This document shows, piece by piece, positions 39,801-52,739 of a DNA stretch of 64,000 nt. Numbering within the stretch: the stretch's first letter is position 1; every line of letters begins with the position of its first letter. The position numbers and the translations under genes were made by a program. Source of the stretch: Manis javanica (lineage: Eukaryota > Chordata > Mammalia > Pholidota > Manidae); contig NC_133170.1 in the NCBI RefSeq assembly GCF_040802235.1, positions 48,245,501 through 48,309,500 of the forward strand, written 5' to 3'. Below the pieces are notes generated by a model. That model saw only the letters and a list, made by a program, of their open reading frames with translations, searched no databases and was not told the origin of the DNA.

Positions 39801-41909
39801 TATTTTTTGCCTGCTATAAGGTGAAAACTATAAAAATGGGTATAATTTAACCAATGCCAGTCACTTCTTCCACACCTAGTTTCCCTCCAACTTTTTTTTT
39901 TTTCCAGGAACTGGTGGCAATTGCTTTAAATTTTGTTCAGAGTTTACAGTTGTTTCTGTAGGAGGATCTGTCTCTTAGCAACTTGACTTAGAGACTGACT
40001 CCTGATTAATTTGCTTGGCTGACATCATCCAAGAATAAAATTTAGAGGCTAGTTGTAACTCAGGTGTGTGACTCACACCCAAACTCTCTATCCTCTTTTA
40101 AAAAGCAGCCCCTCTGGGAAGTAGATCATGTAACAGTGCTCTTGTAAAGGATTGCTGAGTGAATAATCTCATTAAAGTGCTAGGGCAATCAGGGTTGTCT
40201 GCGTTACAACGCCACCTTCTGGTAGCTCTTTTATGGATGATTGAAAACTGGAGCCTCTTGCGCTCTAAGGCCTCACGTATATGATTTACCTGAGAGGACA
40301 GCATCTATGCTGCTCAGAGATTTTAATAAAGATTAAAGAACAGTTGTTTATAGCATATAGAGATTTCAAAATTAAAACAAATTTGGGAATGGGAAGCCCC
40401 CCCATGAGTTTTTTCCTTAATATCTCATTAAGCACAGCCGACGTAAAGCGTATACTCTCAGATGAAGTCACAGATGATAGTATTTTATTTAAATCAGTCT
40501 TGACGTGTCTTTGTAATTACATTTTCTAAGGTCCCTGTTCTCTCAGGGGTGTCTAGAAAGTATGTAATAACTGCATCATTCTTTATGTGTGTTTGTAGCT
40601 TAGGCAGCACTGGAGATTAATGAGCCAACTGCTCATATTTCCTTAACTGCAGTCCTCTTGCATTAGGGATTTCAAGCTGAACAAAAGTTTGGAAGATTTT
40701 CTTCATTTGGGGATAAGTGTAGGAGTGAAAACTCTGTTTAGCATATGAGGCCGTCAAAGAAGTTATTTAACTGGTGTGCTTGTGGGAATATATTACATCA
40801 GTCCCATTCAAGCCAATCATTATAAACACTCTCCATCTCCTAGGTGTTCATTACATTTTAACAGCACTGCCTCTGTGCAAAGGGGAGACACCACTACTTC
40901 TTAAATACGGTCACATGGCAGAAGTAGAGTTCCACATACTCTTTGTACCCTCATGGTGGGATACCATCCAAAGGCACTTGTGGATTAAGTTACATGCTTC
41001 ATATAAAAGGCAGAGCCCGGATATGACAAACCCACTAGGGCTTTTTTCCATGCTCAAAATGCTGCCATACATCTTGGCATCACACCACTGGTCCATAGTT
41101 GGACTGCCTGAGTGAGGAAAAGACTGTTACATCAGGTAACGGACCTCCTTGTGTCTTCCTTCCAGGGATCTAATAACTATACAGCCACACACTGCAGTTT
41201 GTTTACACCTTTGAAGACCTCTTCAAAGAGCACTGGCTTTTTTTTACTTATATTTTTTTAATTTTAAATAATTTTAGTAGTAAAGAAAACCACAGTGTCT
41301 TTGTCCGAGTGTGTCTTGTCTACAGAACTTGTCTATTTGTTTGATCCTGGAAAGAGAGAACTGATCAAAGCCTGGTCTGTCCCCCACTTGTAGGGCCCTG
41401 GGGTGAGATTCTGGAAGGCCTCATCCCAAGACAGGGGGTGGTCAGCAGCTGGTGGGGGGAAGATGCTTCACAAGAGACATGCCTATATTTTCCTACTCTA
41501 GGAGGTAGAGGCAAATTATTTGTAAGACAGATACTTATTGATAACAGAAGAAGAGGTTTCCCACTTTCAAATAGAGGTTAAAATGCCAGCACATTTTGGG
41601 AGTAAAAGAATTGGTGGTTTTAGCTGTACATTTTGGCAACTGCTGAAATGTTCATACATGTGATGGAAACCAGGATCTGCCCATGCCCAAAACACCTTTT
41701 GCCATTCTGAGCCTTCTGCCTGTTCCTCGTTCCCTGTATTTCCTGCTTTACTCCTGCCCCATCTTGCCAAAAAAGGCATCCTCATGATTGTGAAATGGTA
41801 GATTTTATTCTGATGTCTCTGCACGTGTCCTGTACTAACCCACATGTGGTGAGAGAACAGGGGGTCTGATGAACCTGCACTGCCTTGGTGGTCTCAGAAA
41901 CCTGCCTCT
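39801..41909. other. Unassigned
   Basis: Contains a poly(T) run near 39892-39903. No gene or repeat recognised with confidence. Confidence 0.4.
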
Positions 41910-42019
41910 GCATTTCAGTCTGGCCCAACTCTGCGCTAAAGCGTTAAATGGAAGTGCCTCTGATGCATTTCAGTCTGGCCCAACTCTGTGCTGAAGTGTT
42001 AAATGGAAGTGCCTCTGAT
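41910..42019 (+). repeat. 55-bp tandem duplication
   Basis: Copies 41910-41964 and 41965-42019 are adjacent and differ at only three positions, all transitions. Two fit CpG-to-TpG decay (copy one has CG, copy two TG). Both copies start 'gcatttcagtctggcccaac' or nearly so. Non-coding. Confidence 0.95.
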
Positions 42020-42814
42020 GCTTTTACTGAGTGCCTTTACTTTTATATATAGCCAAAATGGTAAATCATAGGTTTTAATGATAAGGCTCAGGGGTTCAGA
42101 GACAAATGCTTTGGGTAAAAAAATAAAAATTAATCAAACCTTCTTAACCATCTGTATGTAAAAAGGTTTAACAAACATCCTAGACACACACACTCACATA
42201 ATGATCATTAAAGGCATGCTTCAAAATAAGCTTTAAGGATCCTGACTCATATTAAAGGCTCTTAGGGATGCCTGTGCAGTTTAAGATCTGGTGGTATGGA
42301 GAGGAAGAAAATGGTGGTGTCATTCTCAAAAGCCTGAGATGTGACTAAGAGGTGGACTTTATATTGTTTCTTTCCTCTGAGAAGGTTGCTGCAATAAATA
42401 CATGGTGCTTAAAAATTAGAAGAATATTCATCGATACATAACAAAAAAGAGGTGTAATGGGCTAGGTTAATGTTGTCCTTAGGAATTGTTAACTGTCTGT
42501 ATTTTTCAGATTCTTATTTGCTTTCTTATACCTTTCTAAAATACCACATTCATCATGCTGTACTTCTCCTTGAGAAGTTCAGAGGCTCTGTAAAATCAAG
42601 AATAAAATATTTAAATTCTAAAACCTAGCCAGCCACAACGTATCTCAGTTTACCTTTCATTGTGTAACTCCCTTTACGAGCCCTACATTAATACTTTGCT
42701 TTCATCAAATGTCCCATATACTTTCATCTCATCAAATCATGTTTATGTGTCCTTGAATCACCTGCACCTGTTGCTCTCAGGAATTCTCTTATTTTTCACA
42801 GAATCATCCAAATG
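42020..42814. other. Unassigned
   Basis: No recognisable gene or repeat. A short CA run lies near 42184-42192. Confidence 0.4.
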
Positions 42815-43030
42815 TTCTGATCTATAGAATCAAACAGACCAGGTCTGATCCCGACTACCACCCCCAGCCACTGGACCTTGGGCAAGTTACCTAACTTGGC
42901 TGGACCTTAAATTTCTCATCTATATGATGGAAATAATAATGATCAATAATGCTAAATGAGATCATGCTTAAAAAGTAACCCAGTGAAGGGTCTGGCATAC
43001 AGTGCTTAATGAATCTTTATCTGTCTTCTC
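42815..43030 (-). repeat. MIR SINE, antisense
   Basis: Clear antisense MIR order: 'ccttgggcaagttacctaac' (about 42877-42896), 'tttctcatctatatgatgga' (about 42912-42931), 'aataataatgatc', and 'gtctggcatacagtgctt' near 42990-43007. Confidence 0.8.
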
Positions 43031-43134
43031 TGTATATTCCTTTGGACTGAGAATAATTTTACCTTAGCTGTAAAGACCACTCCTTACCTCCCACCCTCAC
43101 TTTAGACCATGTTAACTTCTCTACCTATGTGGCC

Positions 43135-43295
43135 TTAGGCAGTTTTTGTCAGGTACGTTCATTTCCCTTAACTTTTTTTTCTAAAATCTTGGGCTATTAA
43201 ATGATAAATATCATGTAAAGTGCCTCATACAACACTCAACACAGAGTAAGTGCTCCATAAATATTTCTGTGGCTGCTGCTGTTATTGCAAAGGCA
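43135..43295 (-). repeat. Possible MIR SINE fragment, antisense
   Basis: The right half fits antisense MIR ('aaagtgcctcatacaacac' near 43217-43235, 'gtaagtgctccataaatatt' near 43246-43265). The left half is weak. Confidence 0.5.
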
Positions 43296-43394
43296 ACAGT
43301 CACTCATATCCCTGTGGTAACAGCTCTTCCAATGATGAGTTATGCTTGTTCTCAAAAAAAAAAAAAGCAGTAAACAGCCATGTTTATGGGAATA

Positions 43395-43565
43395 CCTTCT
43401 GGACCCCAACAGTCTAGATTAAAACTCTAACTTGATAATTTCAAGGTGTGTGATCTTAGGCACATTATTTCCCTGTTCTTGATTTAGGGTGCCTGTTATG
43501 CCACCATGGAGTTGTTTTGAGGATTGAATGAATTTACCTAAAGCCTAAAAGGAGCACAAATATTT
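43395..43565 (-). repeat. MIR SINE, antisense
   Basis: The blocks 'gtgtgatcttaggcacatta' (43448-43467), 'ttccctgttcttgatttagg' (43469-43488) and 'ttgttttgaggattgaatga' (43512-43531) follow the antisense MIR order. Confidence 0.65.
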
Positions 43566-43624
43566 AACAAATAAAAATATTTTATATACATTTGCTATTG
43601 CTGATTTTTATAGCCTTTTTGTTC

Positions 43625-43790
43625 CTTATTGCCCAAGTATTCTGAAAGCTCCTGAGGACAGAGATGTGTATGTGTACCAATCTTACCATTTCATGAGGAA
43701 AAAGTGAAATAACAGATGGCACAAGGAAGGTCTAGCACAATGCCTGGAGCACTGTCAAAGCTCTAATAGCTAGTTCCTTTCCCCTTATCT
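43625..43790 (+). repeat. Possible L2 3'-end fragment
   Basis: 'ctgaaagctcctgaggacag' near 43642-43661 and 'tagcacaatgcctggagcac' near 43733-43752 fit the L2 3' end order, but the intervening sequence is disturbed. Confidence 0.4.
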
Positions 43791-43799
43791 TACCTACCA

Positions 43800-44335
43800 C
43801 ACCTCATAAGTAGTCCTAGAAATTGCTCTTGAGCATTTTTTTAAGGGAATAAATGAATATTGATTTTTTTCCTGTATGCCGAGGAACACCATTAAATACA
43901 AAGCATTATCATTCAAAAGACTGTTATTCCACGGAAATCTGATTTGGTGAAATTATATCATCATTTTATTGCTTCCATCATTTACTGTATCATGACTGCC
44001 CCAAAGTTTCTGGACATATTTTGTTCTGGAGCACTGAGTTGAAATATACAAAAACGGACATTGTCTTAATTTTCTTCTAGCTTCACCTTCATTTCCTCCC
44101 TGTTTTCTCTTTTCCTTTCCTTTTCTGTACTGCTTACTTGCATTCATATTTAAATCACTGAACTGTCACTAAATGGCAAAATAGCTTTCCCTTACAAAAG
44201 CCTAGGTAGAATTGTTCTCAGCTGCTTCCGTCTGCAACATTTTCAACATTTCAACATTTCACAGGTGAAGCTGTGAAATCAGCACAGGGTGAAGCAATCA
44301 TAATTTTTCATGCCTTTAATCTTGAAGTCATCTCC
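43800..44335. other. Unassigned
   Basis: No feature recognised; AT-rich. Confidence 0.4.
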
Positions 44336-44435
44336 AGTTTGACAGTATAATGAGAAGTTAACCCCTGAATAAATCTGGAGGGTAATAATGTATAGGATGA
44401 CTAAGACATGGGTTGTTAGGTTGACTCCATAATCT
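44336..44435 (+). repeat. Long direct repeat flanking antisense L1, left copy
   Basis: About 100 bases that align with 49231-49331 at roughly 70 percent by eye, with almost all differences in the best half being transitions. Shared anchors are 'aaatctggagggt' (44371-44383), 'aggatga' and 'taatct' at the end. It lies directly outside the antisense L1. Confidence 0.75.
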
Positions 44436-44444
44436 CTTTTTCCC

Positions 44445-47400
44445 CAGCATCATGGAGGTATAATTGACATATAAGTTGGAAATTTAAGGTATACAACGTG
44501 ATGCTTTGAAACACCTATGTATTGCAAAATATTAAAGAATAACGAACACATCCATCACTTCACATAATTACCAAATTCTGTGATGATAACATTTAAGATG
44601 TGTACTCTTAGCAACTTTTAACTATGTAATAGAGTATTGCTTACTATTGTCACCATGCTGTACATTAGATCACCAGAACTTACTCACAACTAGAAGTTGT
44701 ACCCTTTGACCAACACCTCCCTTTTTCCCTCCACTCCTAACCTCTGGCAGCCACATTTCTATTCTGTATTTATATGAACTCAGCTTTTTTATATGTCACA
44801 TATAAGTGAGAATGTGACTTACTTAGCTTAACACCATGTTTTCAAAGTCCATCCATGTTATCACAAAAGTAAAAATTTTCTCCTTTTTTATAGCGGAATA
44901 ACATTCCAAAAGGTGTGTATGTATATATATATAAAATCTCACATTCTTTATCCATTCATCCTTTTTCTTGGCTGTTGTGAAGAATGTTGCAGCAACCATG
45001 CAGGGGCAGATATCTCTTGTACCTGATGATTTCCTTTCCTTTAGATGGGAAGGGGGATTTCTGGATTCTATGGTTGTTCTAATTTTAATTTTTTGAAGAA
45101 ACTCCATACTGGTTTCCATAGTGGCAATGCCTCATTACATACCCACCAACAGCACAGAGTTGCTTTTTCTTTACATCCTTACCAATATTTGTTATTTCTT
45201 ATTTTTGTTTATAATAGCCATTCTAATGAGTGTGATGTTTGGATATATTGAACATCTCTTCACATATGTGTCAGCCATTTACATGTCTCCTTTGGAAAAG
45301 TCTATTCAAGTCCTATGTCCATTTTTTATTCAGATGGCTTTTTTTTGTTGTTAATCAGTTGTATGAGTTTCTTATATATTTTAGTTATCAATTCCATTTC
45401 AGAAAGATGGTTTGCAAATATTTTCTCTCACTATAGGTTGCCTTTTCATTTTATTGATGGCTACATTTTCTGTGCAGTTTTTTAATTTGATATAGTCCTA
45501 CTTGTTTGTTTTTGCTTTTCTTGCTTGCACTTCTGGAGTAATATCCAAAAAATTGTTGCCAAGACCAATTTTTTTGGTCTTTTACTCTATGTCTTCTAGG
45601 AGTTGACAGTTTTAGTTCTTATATTTAAGGCTTTAATTTATTTTGGGGTAATTTTGTAAATGGTCTATAAGATATGGGTCCAATTCCATTTATTAAAAAG
45701 AAAACACAGTTTTAAAAATAAAGAATGAAAACCTTGTGATGCTTCCAGCTTTGTTCCTCTTTTTCAGGTTGCTGTGGCTATTTGGGGTGTTTTGTGATTT
45801 GATATGAATTTTCTGATTGTTTTTCTACTCCTGTGAAAAATGCAATTGGAATTTTAATAGAGGTTGCATTGAATCTATAGATGACTTTGGGTAGTATGGA
45901 CATTTTAAGAACATTAATATTCAAATCTCTGAACATGAGATATCTTTCCATTTATGTGTGTCTTCTTTGGTTTCTCTCATCCATGTCTTGTAATATTTAG
46001 TGCAAAGATATTTTACTTTCTTAAACTTATTCCTTGTATTTTTCTTTGATGCTATTATAAATGGGATTGTTTATTTCTTTTTCAGATAGTTCATTCTTAG
46101 TGTATAGAAACACAACTGATTTTTCTATGTTGATTTTATTTTCTACAACTTTACTAAATTCCTTTATTCTAACAGTTTTTTGGTGAGGTTCTTAGGGTTT
46201 TCTATATGTAAGATCACATCATCTGGAAACAGACAATTTTACTTCTTTCTTTTTAATTTAATGACTTTTATTTCTTTTTCTTGCCTTATTGCTCTTGCTA
46301 GGACTTTTTCAAAACCATGTTGAATTGGTGTGGTGAAAGTGGGTACCCTCGTCTTGTTCCTTTTAGGGAGGGAAAGCTTTTAACCTTTTACTGTTGCATG
46401 TGATATTATCTGCAGATTTGTCACATATGGCCTTTAATATCTTGAGGTATGTTCCTTTTATATGTAATTTGTTGAGTGTTTAATCATTAAAGGATGTTGG
46501 ACTTTGTCAAATAGTTTTTCCACATCTATTGAGATGACCATGTAATTTTAATTTTAATCTTTTTTTATTAACATGGTATATCACATTTATTGATTTTCTT
46601 ATTTGAACCATCCTTGCATCCTAGAGATCACACTTGATTATAGTGTATGATACTTTTAATGTGCTGTTGAATTCAGTGTGCAATATTTAATTGAGGATTT
46701 GTGCATCTATCTGCATCACAGATATTGGCATGTAGCTTTCTTTCCTTGTAGTGTCCTCTGGCTTTGGGATGAGGGTAATGCTGGCCTTGTAAAATGAGTT
46801 TAGGAGTATGAGGAGAATTGTTATTAACTCTTTGTTGAATGTCTGGTGTAATTCACTAGTGGAACCATCTGATTCTGGGCTTTCTTTGTTGGGAGGTTTT
46901 TGATTATTGCATCAATCTTATTACTTGTTATTGGTCTGTTCAGATTTTTTATTTCTTCATGATTCAGTCTTAATAGATTATACATTTCTAGGAATATATC
47001 CATTTCTTTTAAGTTGTCCAATTTGCTGGCATACAATCATTCATAGGTGTCTAATCCTTTGCATTTCTATGATATCAGTTGTAATGTCTCCTCTTTCATT
47101 TCTGATTTTATTTATTTGTGTCTTATCTCTTTTTTGCTTATGTAGTCTAGCTGAAGGCTTGTCAATTTTACCTGTCTTCAGAAAACTAGCTCTTTGTTTT
47201 GTTGTGCTTTTCTATTGTTTTTCTGGTTTCAATTTCATTTGCTCTGGTATTTGTTATTTCCTTTCTTCTGCTAGCTTTGAGCTTAGTTCTTTTTCTGGTT
47301 CTTTGAGGTGTAACATTAGGTTGTTTATTAGTAATCTTCCTTTTTTCTTAATGTAGCTATCTATCACATAAACTTCCCTCTTAGAAGTACTTTTGCTTGA

Positions 47401-49230
47401 ACCCATAAGTTTTGGTATGTTGTGTTTCTCTTTTCATTTGTTTTAACATGTTGTTTGATTTCCCTCTTGATTTCTACTTTGACCCATTGGTTTTCAGGAA
47501 TGTATTGTTTAATTTTCCCACATTTGCAAACTGCAAAAAAGATGCTCATTATGATTTCAATATTCTTAATTTGTTAAGGCTTGTTTTGTGACATACCATA
47601 TGATCATTTGTGGAGAATTTCCTATGTGCCCTTGAGAAGAATTTCTATTTTGCTGCTGTTGGATGGAATTTTTATATGTTGGTTAGGTCCATATTTTCTA
47701 AGGTATAGTTCAAGTCCCGTGTTTCCTTACTGATATTTTTTCTGGATGATCTATCAGTTGTTGAAAGTAAGGTATTGAAATATTGTTGCTGTAACTATAT
47801 TGTTTATTTCTCCCTTCAGATCTGTTAGTACTTGCTTAATATATATAAATACTCCAATGTTGGGTGCATGTGTATTTACAATTATATTATTTTGACAAAT
47901 TGACCCCTTTATCATTACATACTGACCTTCTTTGTCTCTTACTACAGTTTTTAAGTTAAAGTCTATTTTGCCTGATGTAAATGCAGCTATCCCTGTCCTC
48001 TTGGTTTCCATGTACATGAAATGTTTTCCCATCCCTTACTTTGAGACTTTGTGTGTCCTTAGCATTTCTATGCCCTTTGATTGGAGAATTTAATTCATTT
48101 ATACATAAAGTAACTATTGATAGAGGACCTACTAATACCATCTTATAAATTGTTTTCTGGATGTTTTATAGTTCCCTTTTCCCTTTATTTCTTTTTTGTT
48201 GTCATTCTTTGTGAATTGATGATTACCAGGAGTGTTTTGCTTTTATTCCCATCTTTTTATCTTTTGTGTATCTACTATATATTTTAGCTTTGTAGTTACC
48301 ATGAGGCTTTTATAAAACATCTTGTGTATTAGCATTCTTTTAAGCTGATAACTTAACGTTGATAATATAAAAACTCTGCCCTTCATACCCCTCTCATATC
48401 TTATATTTTTAATGTCACAACTTACCACTTTTTATGTTTGATTCTATTAACAAATTATTATAGCTACAGTTACTTTTAATACTTTTGTCCTTTAGTCTTT
48501 TTCCCAGAGTTAAATGATTAACAAAACCACCATGTTACAGTTTTAGAGTACTCAGAATTTGACTGACTTACCTTTGCAATATGTTTTATATTTTCATATT
48601 CATGTTTTCATGTTACTAAATAAGTTGTTTCATTTCAGCTTGAATAATTCTTTTTAGCATTTCTTATAGGACAGGCCTCTATTACTTTGTTGAACTTATC
48701 ATTTTGTTCATGCATTGTTTTCCAAATTTCATTTAGTTGTCTATCTGTGTTTTCTTGTACTTTGCTGAATTTCTGTAAGGGAATTATTCTAAATTCTGTC
48801 AGACAGTTCATAGATCTCCATATCCTTAGGATCAGTCATTGGAACTTTATTAGTTTCCTTTGGGGTATCATGTTTTCTTGATTATTCATGGTCTTTGTGC
48901 TCTCGTGTTGGTATCTGCACATTTGAAGAAGTAGGCACCTCGTCCAGGCTTTACAGACTGGCTCTGGCAAGCAAAGCCCTTCACCAGTCAGCCTATCTGG
49001 GTGGGTTATCTGGTGATTTCCATGGGTCATCTTGCTGCTGGAGTCCTTGAGTGAGCAAGCAGATATGGTTTCTGGACAGCAGGTGGGCAAGTCTGGTGCT
49101 TGGGTCCATGGAGACAAGTCTGGTACCTGGTTTGTGGTAATGGGCCTGGGACTTGGGTCTGACCTCAAGGTTGGGTTTTTGGGTGCTACCTGATACTATG
49201 GCAGATCGGTAGCCTGGGTCCTCAGGGACT
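44445..49230 (-). mobile_element. Antisense near-full-length L1
   Basis: Minus-strand L1: 3' UTR near 44445-44830 ('ggtataattgacatataag' near 44457-44475), ORF2 complement from about 44830 to 48200 (reverse-transcriptase region about 46150-46900, endonuclease about 47700-48100), ORF1 and 5' region to about 49230, where GC content rises (48900-49220) as in L1 5' UTRs. Many short minus-strand frames show L1 ORF2-like residues, for example 'FNLKTVVRDKEGQYVMIKG' near 47880-47960, but none is long. Old and inactive. The 3' end lacks a clear A/T tail. Confidence 0.75.
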
Positions 49231-49331
49231 AGTTTAACATGTGCAATTTAAAGTAAATACTTGGGTAAATCTGGAGGGTGGTAACATACAGGATGATGAA
49301 GACACAAATTGCTAAACTGACTCTATAATCT
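49231..49331 (+). repeat. Long direct repeat flanking antisense L1, right copy
   Basis: Partner of 44336-44435. The anchor 'taaatctggagggt' is near 49264-49277. Confidence 0.75.
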
Positions 49332-49384
49332 TTAATGTGAACTAGAATAAATAACTCAGCATGGTATGATCTAACTAGCAAGGA

Positions 49385-49580
49385 CAGTTGCAAACCCTGG
49401 CTTTGACAGTTGCAAACTACATATTTAAGGTCAAGTCACTAAATCTCTTAGCTTCCATTGATACATCTTTGAAATGGGGATAATAATAGCCCCTACTGCA
49501 TTAGGTCATTGTGGGGACTAACTAAGACTATATTCATCTATAATGTACATAAACAACTAATCTATTAATTGTGGCATTGT
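49385..49580 (-). repeat. MIR SINE, antisense
   Basis: 'aaggtcaagtcactaaatct' (49427-49446) and 'tttgaaatggggataataat' (49469-49488) occur in antisense MIR order, followed by 'ggggactaactaagac' near 49513-49528. Confidence 0.7.
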
Positions 49581-49639
49581 AGAAGCTATACAAATGAAAA
49601 TTCTCATAACTAACCAATACCAGAAAAAGAGCTCATTCT

Positions 49640-50100
49640 AGTGAGTTTTTTAAAGTAGAAGTTTGTCAGCAGGAAGTTTATTAGGGAGTCAGTTGGAGTC
49701 AACATCTATGGGGGAGTGAAGGAAAGAAGTTTGGATAAAGCTGGGCTCTGAGTCAGTCTCAAGAAGGCTTCAGCTGGCCTCATAAGGAGCTCTGGAACTG
49801 GGATGACTCTTCATTGAAGTCCCCATTGAGACAAGGGGCTGGTCATTCATAGCCCTGCACAGACCATGTTTGAATGTGAGCTACCCACCAGGAAGGTCCT
49901 GTCCTCATGCAAGGTAATTTCTCTGCAGCTGAGGGCAAGCCCCAGGGAAGGCTTCAGGGACAGCTTTCAGTCACCCAAACTCCTGGCAGTTAGGGAAATG
50001 AGTGTAGCAGTCTTGAAGGGTGATTGGGCCATGCAGTTCAGTGTCCACTATCGGTTCCTAGTGATAAATGTATAATAATTGTATATGACATATTGCTATA
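49640..50100. other. Unresolved GC-richer block
   Basis: Moderately GC-rich, possibly an unplaced interspersed repeat. One plus-strand frame of 69 codons (49866-50075) shows no recognisable domain. Confidence 0.35.
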
Positions 50101-50104
50101 TTTT

Positions 50105-50200
50105 ATTACTTTTTCTAGACAATATGTTCCCAGTACGTAAAAGCTACGTCTGTCTTCACTACCTAGCACATAGGTGGAACTCCATAAATATGTCTTAAGT
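50105..50200 (+). repeat. L2 3'-end fragment
   Basis: 'ctacctagcacataggtgga' near 50159-50178 and 'ctccataaatatgtcttaag' near 50180-50199 fit the common end of L2. Confidence 0.5.
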
Positions 50201-50538
50201 AAATGGAATTGTTAAAAAACTATCCTTTATTGAGGATGGATGATCCTAAAGTGAACTGGAGTAGTGGTTTCTAGACTATGCTTAAGTAAGAAAAGACCCT
50301 CACAGTAAGCAGGGGAGTGGAAAGGGAGAGAGAAAGACCATGTGGTGTTGCCAACAAGTGTCTGAAAAATGGTCTGAGGCTTATAGGTATGCAGTCAATA
50401 ATCCTTCCACTGCTACCAAGAAAAAGCCATGACATCAACCATCCTTCATTTCTCAAAATCTCTTACAAAGCTGTCCTTTCTCATTCAAAGAGATTCTTTA
50501 AGTAATTTTCTAATTGATTTCACATCCATCAAAATGTT

Positions 50539-50583
50539 CCAGGGAGGGATAGTGGGAAGGGGGCACACCATTGCCCTCCCTGG
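50539..50583. repeat. 10-bp inverted repeat (hairpin)
   Basis: 'ccagggaggg' at 50539-50548 and its exact reverse complement 'ccctccctgg' at 50574-50583 could form a 10-bp GC-rich stem with a 25-base loop. Probably incidental. Confidence 0.7.
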
Positions 50584-50599
50584 GGGTGGCCCTATGAGA

Positions 50600-52175
50600 T
50601 TTTCCCTTTAAGAAAAGAAACCTGTCCTTTGAAAAGACATATTTTTGAGTTTTTATTAGTTGTTCCTTTTGGGGGTTGTAGATAAAGGGACATCTTATAA
50701 CAGTAACAGATGTATTATGAAAGGAGATAACAAAAGAGAATATTTCCTATTGAGAATAGTAATCCCAAAATGGAATAAATATTTATAAAGAGGCATGAAG
50801 ATAACTGGCTCTAGTTCACTAGTTTTACAGGTGAGGAAACTGAATTCAGGCAAAATTGATACATTAAGTTGTTAGTATCAGAGAGACTTTTTCCAGCAAT
50901 ACTCCTTCCTCCCACTTCCACCAACATACAGAAAAGGATCATAATGCCACAAACTCTCATAAATTTTTTATTTGAGGCAGTAGCTGAGATTAATGGGTGC
51001 CATATGGAGTTTTCTCACTGAATGTCACTCCACTGACCACAGATAATTACTTAAATTATTAACACTTTTCTGGGAATAAAAAGCCTGATAAATATGTGTT
51101 GAGTGGGTTAGTCAGTGATTATACAAATGATTGAATGAATAGTTGGTTATTTATTAAACCATTATCACCCTGGGCCAAATCGTTATGAGTTTAATTAAAC
51201 AGTCATATAGAAAAAAGGAAATGGGCTCCTGGACAGGTAAGTTTTGGTTATGAAAAAGAAAAGAAAGTAGAGGTTGGCAGAACTTTGAAGTGATGTGTAG
51301 ATGGAGATAGTCAATGGAAGGCTTTGAGAAGTATGGGAGGTAATGGCAGGGACTATAAAAGGGGTAGGAAAAATTACAAGGCCAGTGGGCCAAAGATGAG
51401 GAGATGGAGAAGGGCTTCATCTGTTTATTTCCTGACTACCTCCCTGTGTTCTAGAATTCACTCTCCTAAAAGGTTAACAGTGTCAGTGAGGAAGAATTTT
51501 AACATTTTATTCATCTCTAAAGTAAGGACTGTTTTATTGGTAGTAGAATTCATTTCAAAAGTTTGTAACAGAAAAATGTTACCACTAATTGAAGTACAGT
51601 TGGAAGAGGAAGAATTTAATGAGCAGTTATACCATATGCTCAGATTAAGTACTGAAGAATGGAAATCCATAGTTGTGTAAGATGGGAAATCTAACTGTGC
51701 TTGCAATATTGGATTGAAAAGCAATACAGGAGATCTTGAATCTTGTGAACACTGTTAGTACTGGGCTAACCAAAAAATATGGAACATGATATGTAGCTAT
51801 ATTTAATGTGTATTTGATACCTTACTTTTCATTTTATATCAGTGATTTTCAAATGTCCTAATGCTATAAATTGTGGACTTTTACTGTTTGGGTGATGCCT
51901 AGTATCTAAGCTTTTGTTATTACACAAATCAAAATAATATAACCCTTAACTCCTTTTAAGAAATTATCAATTTCTATCACGTTGAGTGTTAGTTAGATGT
52001 ATAAGAATGTATTTTGCCACTCCTACACCAAAGAGTAGATTCATGAACAACATACGACCATACGATTTTTGCTTCACTTTTAATTTTCACCAGAGTGCTG
52101 TAAAACCAGAATAAAATATCTGGAGTTGACTCATTACAGTGAAAGCCCTGGCAAGGCTCTTATGCCAATTTCAAT
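50600..52175. other. Unassigned
   Basis: No gene recognised. A weak MIR-like patch lies near 50825-50845 ('tacaggtgaggaaactgaat'). A plus-strand frame of 118 codons at 51324-51680 has no recognised domain and overlaps a minus-strand frame, so it is probably chance. Confidence 0.4.
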
Positions 52176-52179
52176 ATAT

Positions 52180-52732
52180 GTCTTCAAAAACTTTGATACT
52201 CCTCCCTTTAAAAAGTGAAATCTCATTCTTTTCTTCATGAATCTGGGCCAAACTTAGTGACTTGCTTCTAATGCATAGAATGTATAATTTCATGTAATTC
52301 TCAGAGCTCAGCCATAAAAAGGATACACCCTTCATCTGGTGTTCTCTCTTTCTCTCTCTGTCTCTCCCCCCTCTCTTTTCTCTTATGTCTCCTTCTAGGG
52401 AGAATCAGCCACAGTGATGTGATGACACTGAAGCAGATCTGGAAGAGTACCACATGAAGAACAAGTTCCTGATAAAAGCCGTCACCGACTTGGTATTCCT
52501 GTCAGTAAGCCACCTGGGAAGTGGATCCTTAGCTTCCATTAGTATAAGATAACCCAGCTGTGACCAATGCCTGACAGCAACCTCATGAGAGAACCTGAGC
52601 CAGAAATACTCAGTCAAGCTGCTCCCAAATCACTAACCATTGAAACTGTGAGATAGCCCTGTGTTCACTGTTATGTTAATTGGTGACATTTGGGAGTCAT
52701 GTGTTAAATAGCAATAGATAACTAATAAAGCT
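52180..52732 (+). mobile_element. MLT1-type MaLR LTR
   Basis: The MLT1 pattern is visible: 'gaatctgggccaaacttagtg' type block near 52240-52260, 'gacttgcttctaatgcatag' (52259-52278), a CT-rich centre (52344-52385) and the characteristic 3' end 'aaatagcaatagataactaa' near 52706-52725. Probably a solo LTR; no internal part is seen. Confidence 0.7.
52344..52385 (+). repeat. CT-rich simple repeat
   Basis: A pyrimidine-only or nearly pyrimidine-only stretch of TCTC units inside the MLT1-type LTR. Confidence 0.85.
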
Positions 52733-52739
52733 GTGGACC

